From Anoplolepis gracilipes (Eukaryota > Arthropoda > Insecta > Hymenoptera > Formicidae): 64,000 nt of DNA. Below, one piece after another: positions 1 through 11,800 of this stretch. The stretch is taken from NCBI RefSeq assembly GCF_047496725.1, contig NC_132970.1, positions 18,280,501 through 18,344,500 on the forward strand. The letters run 5' to 3'. The position numbers and the translations under genes are program-made. Each line of letters starts with the position of its first letter. The first letter of the stretch is position 1. The notes beneath the pieces are model-generated. The model worked only from the letters and a program-made list of their open reading frames with translations. It searched no databases and was not told the DNA's origin.

Positions 1-60
1 AATTCATCCCGAGTCTCAGTTGTTGTATATTGAAGCTTTTAAGTAAGTATAATAAAAGTA

Positions 61-115
<55 letters not shown>

Positions 116-2314
116 TATATTTCTTTTGCAATTTATTAATTACAAAATGTCTTTGTATTTTAGACTGGTACTGGAAAATCGCTTAACTGTAGCTTCTAAT
201 AACACAGAAAACACTGAGAATCAAGAAGATAATTTGGTATTGACAGCAGAAAATGACAGTGAGATACCAATCTCACTGAAAATGGCAAACATTGTATATC
301 AAAAAGCTTTCAAGCACATTAAGAACATTAAATTTATAATAGAGTTGCTTAACATTGCAACTGAATATGATGATACTGAGAAATTACAGAACAAAATTAT
401 TTCGTATGTGTTAATATTATAAACTTTTATTAAATAGAATGGAACAAACATATGCCAATTCGCGCAATTATTAAAACTTTAAACATAATTAATCTATAAT
501 TTTAGCGACATGACTAAGAAATATATCCTTGAACCTTTAATGTGGGATACAATGGCACGTCGTCACTTACAAGGTCTAATTCGGCCAGATCTTAACGACA
601 CAGCAAAAGAAATCCAAAATTCCGAACAGACTTCTTTGAGAGATCGCATCACATCCTGTAACAAGATTTACCAAACTGCTGTGAAGAAAATCCCGACCAA
701 AGAAATGTGGTCATTGTACATAGAATGTTTATTGGAGATCAATCATGACTTGCAAATATTGCGAAATTTCAAGAGAAAGCTCTTGAAAACTGCTCTGATG
801 CAAGCTCATCGGGCAAAAAAGCTGGAGGAAAAACATTATTTATACTGGGTATGTATTCAAAGATTCTTCAACATTTTTTATAATATATGTGTCTGAAAAT
901 TATATAATTTAATATAATTTTTATATAGACAAAACAAACAAATTAGCAAATGAGAGCAAAGTGCTGTAATTGGTGCAATTATTTAGATTAAATAATTTTA
1001 AGAACTTAAGATATTAAAGTTTATAATATTAAGCGAACGTTACACTTTTTTTATCTTTTTTAGTACAGATTTACAAAGTAAACTATGATCGTAGATTTTA
1101 TGAATAAAAAAAAATATGTCAAAAATATAAAACATTAAAAAAAAAGAAAGAAAACAGATAACTGAACATAAATATTTGTTAGCAATTAGATTAGTATTAA
1201 GTTTATTCTTTTTTTATATAGAAAATTTTTTAATTCAACTACAACTTATATTTTTAAATTAGTGTGTTCTATAAAATAATATCCATTCTCTTATGTGTAA
1301 TTCAACCGTTTCAATGATATTTCTACTGTTTGAGGCACTCTTGTAACTCTTCAAATTTCTCTGAATCAAAATACCCTTTTCCTTATCAGGATAAAAGCGA
1401 TTATATTGTTTTATAGATCGATAATATATTGAACGCCGACAAGGATCGCGACGAGAGCGTGCGGAAAAAGTTTTACGAAATATTGCGCGAAGCGACTGAT
1501 GCTATACCAAACAGCGTTAGTCTTTGGCACGAACGAATCAATTATTTGTTGCAATCTGACCAGGAGAAAGAAGTAGATACTTTATTTCCGAAGGTAAATA
1601 AGTCTTGCGAATGATTACACAATATTACTGATACTTAAGAGATGTTTTATCGTTTATAATAACAAAATTATTAGGTGACGGAAATTTTAAATGAGAAAGC
1701 ATTACCTTTGTGGAAAATGCGGATTTCACATGGTCAAATAAAAAGCTCGAAGGAGGCCGAGGAAAGTTTTCGAGCAGCTTTAAAGGTGCATCCGTTAATC
1801 GCCAGAGACATCAGGCCCATATGGCTTGAATGGCTTGTTCTAACGAAAGGTATTATATCAAATCAAATTAATACCATTATAGTTTTTTACATTTTTTGTT
1901 TTACTTGGTTAACAAAGAATTTTAAAATATTACAAAAGAAAGAAGAATCTAATGTGTATTAATATATTTATTATTACGTAAATTTCTTTTTTGTAATTTT
2001 ATATTTTTACTTCAGGAATCCACGCAGCTCGCAAAGAGTACGAGAAACTACACCTGCAACCTCCCAATTCATTGGAATTCTATAAGAAAATAGCGATGCT
2101 GGAATACATGCAGCTAGAAGCTAATTCCTTAAAGCATGCGCGGCGTATTTATGAAGTAGCGACGCGACATTTCGGAACAGACAAGGCCATCTGGATGGAT
2201 TATATTAATTTTGAGATGAAGTACGGAGATCCGAAGAAAGTTGAGGAAATACACAAAAGAGCAGTCGACACATTGAGTGACGATTTATCGTATTTAACCA
2301 AGAGTATAATTTGA
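1..2314 (+). CDS. UTP6: UTP6 homologue, U3 snoRNA-associated protein 6 (5' end outside window)
   Basis: This is the C-terminal part of UTP6, a nucleolar protein of the small-subunit processome that binds U3 snoRNP during 18S rRNA maturation. Exons read as <1-42, 164-403, 506-848, 1417-1593, 1675-1849 and 2016-2314, all with GT-AG borders and a continuous frame ending in TGA at 2312-2314. The protein is helical and shows HAT-type (half-a-TPR) repeats with conserved aromatic spacing: WSLYIECLLEI, LWHERINYLL, LWKMRISHGQ, IWLEWLVL, IWMDYINFEMKYGD. The last repeat (ARRIYEVATRHFGTDKAIW) is typical of the family. The N-terminal UTP6 domain must lie upstream of the window. CRN/CLF1-type HAT proteins are the main alternative, but repeat number and C-terminal pattern fit UTP6 better. 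Confidence 0.88.
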
Positions 2315-2666
2315 TAACTAAATTTCATAAGCTGATAGCATATTAACATATGCTATGAATATATTGTGCATATATACGTGTTTGTATGTAACATATTACC
2401 AAACTATTTCTGCATTGACTTGCATTATTTATTAATTAACAATTTAAAGTCAAGTTTATGTCTTGATATTAGTTGATATTAGTTACACAAATATTTAATA
2501 TATTGTTTATACATATCTTGATGAAAGTGTACTCATTTGATGTATACAACTTAAATATTCCTTTTTTTTTCTTCTGGCATTTTTTGAAACAGAATATACA
2601 AACAAAACAATACTATAATTTAAATGCAAGATTATAGGAATCTGTTTTGTGAAAAGATGTGTTTCT

Positions 2667-2679
2667 AATAAATAATAAA
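2667..2679 (+). terminator. Poly(A) signals for UTP6
   Basis: Two AATAAA hexamers (2667-2672 and 2674-2679) lie about 355 bases after the UTP6 stop. They are the first canonical signals downstream on this strand, so the 3' UTR probably ends just beyond them. Confidence 0.5.
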
Positions 2680-3082
2680 GATGTAATAGTTAGGTAACTT
2701 TAAGACTGATCTTACATTTGTCTAATGACAAATACTGATTGACTGTCGAAAAGAAATATGTAGAATTTTGATAAGGATGTTCTTCAAAATGAGCCATATA
2801 TTTTTAAAATGTTTGTATCAATTTATTACAAAAATATTTTTTTAATTAAATTTCAAATTATTGAAAATGAAATTGTACTTTTATTGATGAAACTTTTATT
2901 AACATAAAGATTAATATTATTATAGATAACAAGGTGATGTCAAGTAAATGAAAAGAAATTATGTTTGTAAATAATTATTTTTTATTTTATTTAAAAAATT
3001 ATGTATTATAAAATATAATTTAAAAAATATTTTATACAGATAAATATATTTTCTATTATAAAAAATAATTCAAACCTCTATG

Positions 3083-3088
<6 letters not shown>

Positions 3089-3130
<42 letters not shown>
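3089..3130. repeat. (TA)n microsatellite
   Basis: About 20 uninterrupted TA units in the UTP6-LST8 intergenic region. Otherwise 2680-4111 holds only AT-rich sequence and the palindromic element at 3401-3557; no other gene is visible there. Confidence 0.9.
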
Positions 3131-3133
<3 letters not shown>

Positions 3134-3400
3134 AGAGAATTACCTTTACATACATTATTTTTGACATCTTTATTTTCAAATCCACTTGCTCATCTAATTA
3201 CATAAATAATACATAATAAAAAAAGATTTTAGATTTATTCTATAGTTTTCAATTATAATTATTTTATTTAACTCGGTTGCATATTATGCAATAAAATTAT
3301 ACATATTCTTTTTTAGATTCTCCATTAATCTGGATAATTTTTATTAAAAATTTTGTTTCTTAAAATTTCGATTATGTTTTAAACTCGATGTCTTACATTG

Positions 3401-3557
3401 GCTGCGTTCAGTAGAGAAAGCAAATCAGTGAGCGCTTAGTGATTCTTTATTGTGATTGGTTTCTGCACTTAAATCCATCGAAGGTCTAAATGCAAGAACC
3501 AATCACAATAAAGAATCACTAAGCGCTCACTGATTTGCTTTCTCTGCTGAACGCAGC
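3401..3557. mobile_element. Near-perfect palindromic MITE-like element
   Basis: The first 70 or so bases (starting GCTGCGTTCAGTAGAGAAAG) reappear as reverse complement at the right end (ending CTGAACGCAGC), separated by a short centre around 3475-3490. No reading frame is present. The flanks carry a possible short duplication (ATTG on both sides if one extra T belongs to the right end). This is the structure of a non-autonomous foldback/MITE; the superfamily cannot be assigned by eye. Confidence 0.7.
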
Positions 3558-4111
3558 TATTGTCCTAAGCCTTTTAGATCTTGTATGATTTGAATAAAAA
3601 ATTTTGAGAATCTATATATGGTTTAGACTACTTTTACATTTAATTTTGACATTATTGACTTTTTATTCTCCTGGGATAAAGTGCTCCAAAATATTCTATT
3701 TTATAATTTTCAATTGTAACAAGGCACACAAAAGTCTGCGAATCATACACGTGATATATGGTTAAGTTAGGTTAGGCTAGGTTAAAATCTATCACCTTTG
3801 ATTCTGATATCAATTTAAATCGGAGGGACACAGTTTTGAAGACTGCGTTCGAGAATTATTTCTACGCGTTCGGAGTGTCTTTCTATCTTTGTTACAAAAA
3901 ATTACTGAACAAGGATAGATATGTGTTAGTGTAGTACAGATACGAGTGTTTTCGAACACAGCCCAGATTTTGGAATTTTCTACTTTCTAGATGAGATACC
4001 GCTGATACTTCCTCGAAAAGTAGTAACGATGGGACAAGACATTTAGTTATATTTTGTTATCTGTACGATTTGGTTTTTTACGTTTATGAAATAATCATAA
4101 ATGTATTAAAA

Positions 4112-6142
4112 ATGACTGTTGACGGTGCGATTAGCAATGAACAAGTAATTTTTGTCACGGGAGGTTATGATCATACTATCAAAATATGGCAACCACACAC
4201 TGGCGTCTGTCAACGAACATGTCAACATACGGATTCTGTATCCTTCTGTAATTTTAAGACGGAATTATATTTAATGTTTGTATGAAATTATGTGTTATTG
4301 TAACTTGATATACATTGTGTATATATGGTATCAAATTTATATATATGTATATGTATTTATATCTATATCTATATCTATATCTATATGGTGTAGGTAATGG
4401 TTATTTCAGAAAAATAGCTGTACGTACTAAAAAGTACATCTTGGAAAAGAATGCTTAAATTCCCATCTAAGCATAGGGGGACAGAGTGAAACCCCGTCCC
4501 CATAAAAAAATATAACAAAATTTGAGAGCGTAGAAACTACCAAGGCTGACAGTACATGCCAGATAGCATTTGCCTAGTCAAAAGCTATTTTTCTAAAATA
4601 ACCATTTGCCTACGACATATACATATATAAACAAATAGAAATAATAATATTATACAGTAAGAATAGAAACGTTATTATAACTTGGATAACACTTGTCACA
4701 TATTTTAACTGTTAATAAGAATTCTCCTGTATCATTTTCTTCCTTAAGAAAAAATTTTACAGCAAGTCAATGCCTTGGATATTACACCAGACAAATATGT
4801 TGTAGCTGCTGCTGGATATCAACATATACGAATGTATGATTTAGCTTCAAACAATCCCAATCCAGTTGTCAATTATGAAGGAGTATCGAAAAACATCACC
4901 AGCTTGGGTTTTCAGGTATAATATTATTGATTTATATATTATGTATTATATATGTTGTTTCTTTTTTTAAGGATGTTATTACTTCAACAGTTGATCTAAT
5001 ATAGAATAATATAGTTAAAAATATTTTAAACTATATTATTCTATATGCGTTTATATATAATGTTTATATAAGTACATTTTATAAACAGGAAGAAGGAAAA
5101 TGGATGTATACAGGTGGAGAAGATTGTTCTGCAAGAGTGTGGGATTTAAGGTAAATTATTTATAAGATGAGAGAATTATATTTTCAATTTCACACAATCA
5201 CTAAATTTGTTTACAGATCTAGCAGCTTTCAATGTCAAAGAATATTTCAAGTATCCGCACCTGTAAATTGTGTATGTTTACATCCTAATCAAGCAGAACT
5301 GATGGTTGGTGATCAAAGTGGAGTTATACACTTATGGGACCTTCGTTCGGATCACAATGAACAGCTGGTACTTGTGTTTTTATATTTAGAAATTTGACAT
5401 TTACATTCCTAGAGTTCAAAAGTGAGATCCTAGAAAAAATGAGATTTTTACAATTGTTTTGTGTAATTTGCTTATAATTCTACATAAGAATGTTTACTGT
5501 GTTAAAAATATGAAAAAAGAGATGCATTTTAAATTTTAAATACTATATCAGATTAATTGTGGCAATTTTGCTACTTGTGTTTCAATAAATATCTCTATTT
5601 CAGATTCCTGAGGCTGAATCTTCAATTCAAGATATCGCAGTAGATCAAGATGGTTCTTACATGGCAGCTGTAAATAATAAAGGACATTGCTACATCTGGA
5701 CACTTACAGGAGGCATTGGAGAGGAGCCCACAAGACTTAATCCTCGTCATAAACTTCTAGCTCATAAACGTTACGCTCTTCGTTGCAAATTCAGTCCTGA
5801 TTCAACGTGAGCATTTTTTTCATTTTATTTTGCAATAGACATTGAAAAATTACATTATATACTTGTTAAAAAGCATTTCGAGTGTCATATACTTTATTTT
5901 TAAGCTACAAACATTACAAATCAAAAAATAAGAAAAATACCTTCTTTTTAAATATTAAAATTACAAAATAGAAAAAAATTCAAATTGTTTAAATGTAAAG
6001 TTTCGTCAAAATTGTTTACTTCTGATATAATCCAATATGATTACCTAAGGAGTTTTAATTATTTTAAAGTCTATTAGCTAAATAAAAAATTGTGCAATAT
6101 AGGAATATATTTAAATTTATAAGATATTCTAAAAAAAAGAAA

Positions 6143-6174
<32 letters not shown>

Positions 6175-6961
6175 AGAACATCTTATAGACTTAATTTAAA
6201 TATACTTCTATGTTGCACAATTTTTTATTTAGCTAATAGACATTAAAATAATTAAAACTCCTATATATATACAATAATATAATAATAAATTAATATAATG
6301 TTTGTCCCATTTCTCTTTCATAGTAAGTTTTTTAACATACATAATAGTAATTTGTATATTCTAATGAATGTTTTTATAATCTATTTAAAATCTACAATTA
6401 AAATATTATTTTGTGTTGTTTGTATATACTTAATATTTTTTTTCTTACACTTTTTATCAAATAATAATACTACAATATTATCAAATAATATTATCAATAA
6501 GATTTGTGTTTAAATCTGTTAAGTTTATTGGTAACGACGTCGGCCGATCAGACCGCGCGAGTATGGAGAACGACGGACTTTTCTGAAGTACAAGTGCTTC
6601 AACATGAGGCAAAGCGTTGGGTTTGGGATGCAGCATTTAGTGCAGATTCTCAATATATATTTACTGGTAAATACTGCATATATTTGTCCCATTTCTCTTT
6701 CATAGTATGTTTTTTAACAAACGTAATAGTAATTTGTATATTCTAATGAATGTTTTTATAATCTATTTAAAATCTACAATCAAAATATTATTTTGTGTTG
6801 TTTGTATATACTTAATTTGTTTGATATTTTATGCAGCTTCTTCAGATGGAGTTGCAAGACTATGGAATGCTTCTACAGGAACAATAGAACGAGAATATCA
6901 AGGACATCAAAAAGCCGTTATAGCTCTTGCTTTTCGTGATGAAATTGTTTCCACCAGCTAA
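4112..6961 (+). CDS. Lst8: LST8 (mLST8/GbetaL), WD40 subunit of TOR complexes 1 and 2
   Basis: LST8 is a seven-blade WD40 propeller that binds and stabilises the TOR kinase domain. Exons are 4112-4237, 4763-4915, 5089-5150, 5217-5367, 5604-5806, 6524-6666 and 6837-6961, together 963 nt and 320 residues. Near-invariant family segments are visible: GYDHTIKIWQ, AAAGYQHIRMYDL, WMYTGGEDCSARVWDLR, CVCLHPNQAELMVGDQSG, YMAAVNNKGHCYIW, TSADQTARVWRT, SDSQYIFTASSDGVARLW-like, and GHQKAVIALAF at the end. The ATG at 4112 is the first in frame and gives a normal N-terminus. Intron 1 carries a MITE (4386-4617), intron 5 a long inverted repeat (6048-6262), and introns 5 and 6 share a duplicated block. A possible AATAAA lies at 7646-7651. 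Confidence 0.96.
4386..4617. mobile_element. MITE with ~35-bp terminal inverted repeats in LST8 intron 1
   Basis: The left end (TGGTGTAGGTAATGGTTATT...) and the reverse complement of the right end (TGTCGTAGGCAAATGGTTAT...) match over about 35 bases with few differences, and both continue into AGAAAAATAGCT. A TA dinucleotide flanks each end, as in Tc1/mariner-type target duplications, although the TATATC hexamer repeat immediately left makes TA uninformative. At 232 bp with no ORF it is non-autonomous. Confidence 0.7.
6048..6262. repeat. Long inverted repeat (foldback) in LST8 intron 5
   Basis: Arms of roughly 95 bases, starting AGGAGTTTTAATTATTTTA and ending as its near reverse complement AAAATAATTAAAACTCCT, surround a (TA)n centre at about 6147-6167. 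The inner match includes TAGCTAAATAAAAAATTGTG against its complement. It could be a MITE or an AT-rich inverted duplication; no coding capacity. Confidence 0.75.
6300..6436 (+). repeat. Intronic direct repeat, copy 1 (LST8 intron 5)
   Basis: A block beginning TTTGTCCCATTTCTCTTTCA and ending in GTATATACTTAAT is repeated with only a few substitutions at 6683-6818, on the other side of exon 6. Both copies have the same orientation, 383 bases apart. Confidence 0.9.
6683..6818 (+). repeat. Intronic direct repeat, copy 2 (most of LST8 intron 6)
   Basis: This copy fills about 136 of the 170 bases of intron 6 (6667-6836). Only 16 bases at its 5' side (with the GT donor) and 18 at its 3' side (with the AG acceptor) are not shared with copy 1. 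Differences are scattered single bases such as TAAG/TATG and ACATACAT/ACAAACGT. Confidence 0.9.
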
Positions 6962-8889
6962 GAATATAGAAAGTAAATACTTAAATATTATCTCCTCTGT
7001 TTTGCTTTCTATGAAAAAACGATTTGTAATTTCAGATATGTGTCATCGTTATACATGTAAAAGGAGTTTTATTAATAATTAAGATAATATTTGTTTTTTA
7101 ATACTATATTTTATTTATATATATTATATACTATATTATTTGCAGATCTTTTTCTCTCGCTTTTCTTTTTTAAGAAAAAAATCAGTAATTGTAAAAATTT
7201 AGTGATAAACTTGTTTGTCAAATATGTAAGTACAAAGTATAATAATTTAAGAGATAATTGAAGAGATTATATAAAAGTTAAATTCAATTATTAATTAAAA
7301 TGTTTACGAAATTTTTGTTTTGTACAGGGTCGGTGATTTCTCGTTTATTCTTGTCTCTTATTTGGTTTATTAAAGTCGCAGTCTTAATATAGGTTTACAC
7401 TTATTAAAGCATATATCACAAAGCAGCATACAACTACGTATGTACGATAGACTCTTAAATATATAAATGAACAAATACCAGAATATCGACAGAGAACGAA
7501 AATATCCATAACAATTCATTAAATTATTTCCACTTACATAAATTTAAAAATACATCTTAATTTTTTCTTTCTCTCATACTCCCTCTCTTTCTTTCTTGTC
7601 GCTATCTTCATTTTTTATAATAATTGTCAATTATTTCACTAAGATAATAAAACATATTTAATTCTTTTTATTTGAATATGTATTTCATTAATTTAATCTT
7701 AGAATGCACGATTCATATTCGATGTTTCACTTTGTGATACTTATACTCTATTATAGACTATATATGAATACAATATGTAAAATGATCTTATGTATGTATG
7801 TGAAAGAAAGAGAGAAAGTATTTTACATATATTAATTTGCATATATAATGAATATCCAGATGATATTCACTCCCCTCCCCCTCTTCCCTATTCTCAATTT
7901 CATTAATTAGTGTTTTTAGAACATTCATGCAATATAAGATAGTCTCTTTTTCGCCAAGAAATATGATCATTATTGTATAATTAATTTCCTCTATTCTAAG
8001 TTCTTTTTACCCTAAGTCAGTTTTGTATTTAAACCATGGTTCTTTTACACTGCTTTGTCAGTATTCTTATTTATGAAATACTCACATATTAAAATAAATG
8101 AAAGATAAAACGTGTAACGGCATTTTTATTCTGCGCCATTATAATAACAAGTTTATGTAAAAATCTTAAAATAGAGGAAACATTCGATCTTAATGATTAA
8201 AATAAATGAAATCGATTAAATTATTACTATACCTTTCAATAAGAACTAATAAATTATCCAAATACAACACCATGACACACATCACTTGAAACTTATATGA
8301 TCCCACTCACAATCTGGTCTTATTTGTTTTTATCTATATAATAATTTTGACATATCATAGGAAACTGTTCCCTATAAACATAGCTCTTTTTGTGTAAGAT
8401 TTACTAGACTTTTCACCTTTTACTTTTATCCCTATTTAAAATAATGGCCATATAGAATTGTAAGATTATCTCCAAATTAATATGTTCAGATTACAATCAA
8501 ATTTCTGTATGTAACACTTCTCGATTATTTCAGCCTTTTTTCACTCTTCTCTCGCACTATTTCACATTCGCTATTTAACCAGAAATGCATAGAATGAAAA
8601 TGTGCTTATGATTAAAACATTTTCATTTTATGTTTCATTAGAATAGATTGAGAAGAAAGTTAAAATCAGATAATAAGGTGGTCGTTTGTCTCCAATGAAT
8701 TAAGAATATGGTAGTTTAATTTCGCATTCTAAGATTAAGTGTAAAGAATGTCTAACAATTTTATGACTGCACATATTCTTGAATTGGATCGCGGTAATTG
8801 GAATATTTCTTATATTATTCTCGGCTTACTGAGAATACAACGAATACAAGTGCAATATTGCATCAAGGTCAAATCTTAGATGCACTGGA
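6962..8889. other. Intergenic/3' UTR region between convergent LST8 and GGA
   Basis: AT-rich sequence holding the two 3' UTRs. No reading frame resembles a protein and no RNA gene is recognisable. Several AATAAA-like hexamers occur on both strands, so exact transcript ends cannot be fixed. Confidence 0.6.
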
Positions 8890-11800
8890 TCATAGATAAG
8901 GTAATTTGTCCACTTCACCCATTTCTGTAAATGTTTCATCATCCATCGTGTAGCTTAGCATAAACTTTAGATATACAGGCTCCTGAAATCATAAATTTTC
9001 CACATAGATAGAAACATAAATTCTAAGGTTCAAACTTAATTATTAATTATTTGAATAATTTATTTTAAACTTTATTCTAAAACTAAATATAAAAAAATGT
9101 AACATTGTGTGATTATATTGCAAACATTTCTTGTAAAATAGATTATTTTTTGCCTAGATAAATGTACTGAATAAAACTAATACTCCTCAAACTAATTCCA
9201 CTTTAATGTATAAATTATACAAAATTATTTGATAAAATATTTTAATTTCAAGTTTATAGTTTTATATTCAAAAATACAAAATTTCATTGATAATATCAGT
9301 ATCATTTTAATGTATTTTATTTTGAATAATTGAACTATGTATTTACTTTTGAAAATATTTCAAAAGAAATGTAATTATATACCTTGAAAGGATTTGCAAT
9401 TAGCATAATTTGTGTGATTGCAGATGGTGGAAGGAATGGATTATGTGCTGGCAACTTTGTTCCGGAAGGTGGTTGCAGCCTGCATTTGCATTTCTATAAA
9501 CATATTTCAAAAAGTTATGAAAATGTTTATCTAATTTTATTTAAAAATACTGTAATGTGTGTGTTAAATTTATGAATGTTTGAAATTGATTGTGTAATAA
9601 AACTGTTTTGAGACTTCATGTTTATATCTTTGATCTTTAAAATTTTATATATTTTTTTTAGATTTATATGTCAAAATGAGTACAATGAGTTGGATACTTA
9701 CCTTGGGCACAACTGCTTGAAATAAATAATTATTAAGTGATTTTGCGTTTTTGCTCATTGTAGTAATTACTACTACAGACACATCTGGCCTAGGACTGTC
9801 TTGAGTAAAATAGAGCACCACACTTATACCATTTCTTTCCTCAATTACTGTTAAAGGCGGATTTATACCTGTAAAATATTGGTATTATGTGAAAATATAG
9901 GAACATAGAATGAGGACAATTAAAATTGTAAAATAAAATTTATTACATAAAGTTAATAAATTAATAAAATAATTAATATAATAACCTGGCTTAATATCTT
10001 CAAGATTGACAGTGATATCAGTCAATGGTTTGATACCAGGCTCTGCATCTGCTATCGTTGACGCGCCGTTAAGTAATTGTGTCATTTCTTGCTGTATTCC
10101 TGTTTCTACATTTTCTGACTTAGTACTTTTATTGCACGGTGACGGATCAGCGATCACGTTATTTTTCGATGAATTTGAAGATGTCGAAATGTCAAAATTA
10201 CTATTTGACTCGCATTTCTTTGTATCTGGTTGTTCTGTCAGCATATGTTGCGATGTGTTATTGCTAAACTCATGGGGCCAATTTTGTTTCCGAACAGAGT
10301 CACTCGTACTTTGAGTTTTCATAATATTACTATTAATTTTGCTGTAAAAATAATAAATCTTTTTTTTTTAATTAGTCTAAAAAATTTTTATATATTGCAT
10401 ATATGGCAACTACAAAAAGATATTTAGATATCTAGACCAAAAATCGATTCTAGATAGTTTTAGTAAATCTTCGTATTCTTAACTTTTTATTTCTCTACAT
10501 ACATCTTTTAATATCTCTGTAGCATTTTCTTTAGCACTGCTCTTCATTTTATTAAGATTGACTTGAAGATTTAACTGTTACTATTTCAGTCGTTAAATTT
10601 AGAGAGAACTTTTTAAAAGGATTTAAAAATCATAGATATGCTTACCTTAGTGACGAACGAGCAATTGTACCGGACAAGCTTTGCTTGAGTAAAGTTTCTC
10701 CCAATTCATTCAACTCTTCCAATGCCTTCGCTTTACTGTCTATCTTTTCCTCGCTGGTATTAGCAACTTCGTCTATGATCAAATATATATTATTTTTAAA
10801 TATATTTAATAATTATTTAAAAAATAATATATATAATATATAATATAAATATAAAAAATAAAAATTAAAAAAATATATAAAATAAATATATTAATATAAA
10901 TAATATAAAAATATATAAAAAAATAACACAACGAATAAACATATAACAAATAATATAAAATTAAAGATAAATTTCGCTTAAATTATTTAAAAAGCAACAA
11001 TTTTTTGGTTAAATATTTTTTTAATTACGCTTACTTTTCTTGCTCATGGGCGAGATATTAATTGGTTGCATGATGGCATTCGGTATCAAGAAATTCGTGT
11101 CCGATTTAATTGGTTTCTCTAACACACTAAAGATATCTCCCAACATATCCATATCCGAGCGATGATCTGTCGACGTTGTGCTCTGTGTTGTGCTCTCGCA
11201 GGGAACACTTTCAGAAGGAGACGATAAGTCCAGGAGAGATGATCCATTGTTAAAGTTTGATTTAGAAGATTCTGTCGCGGAAGATTTGGGAGATTGCCCG
11301 AGAACAATAACGGATGTATATTTCTCGAAGACTTGATTCAACTCATCGCTCGCAGTAAGCACGTCAGCTAAGATAAAATGCATAGAAAAATAATTAAGAT
11401 TTGTTGATCATAGGTTAGTGTAATGAAGGAAAAATCTACACAAGCAAAGAATGATAAATATTGATGCGCAATCCAATTTTACTCTACATTATTTCACAAA
11501 ATGATTGGAAATCTAAACCAAAGCGTCTCATTTTTGTATTTTTTCATTTTTTTTCAAAATAGCCTTTTATAGACTCGCATAGACTTTCTTGAAATGAGCA
11601 ATTTTTTAAAGTTAATTATCTATTGCATAATCATCTATATCATAAGTTTCTTCGATTTTTTTTAGTAAATAATTATAGCAAATCTACAACCGAAAATTGA
11701 TGATAATTGAGCTATAATTTGATATATAATTAAATTGAGCTATAATTTGATGTATAATTGATATATAATCAAATATGATAAAGTACCAAGCATTTCAACA

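Noticed and set aside
30..422. UTP6 read as one unspliced ORF through the TA repeat
   Set aside because: The frame crosses a (TA)n run giving a YIYIYI string; splice sites at 43 and 163 remove it and restore HAT-repeat sequence.
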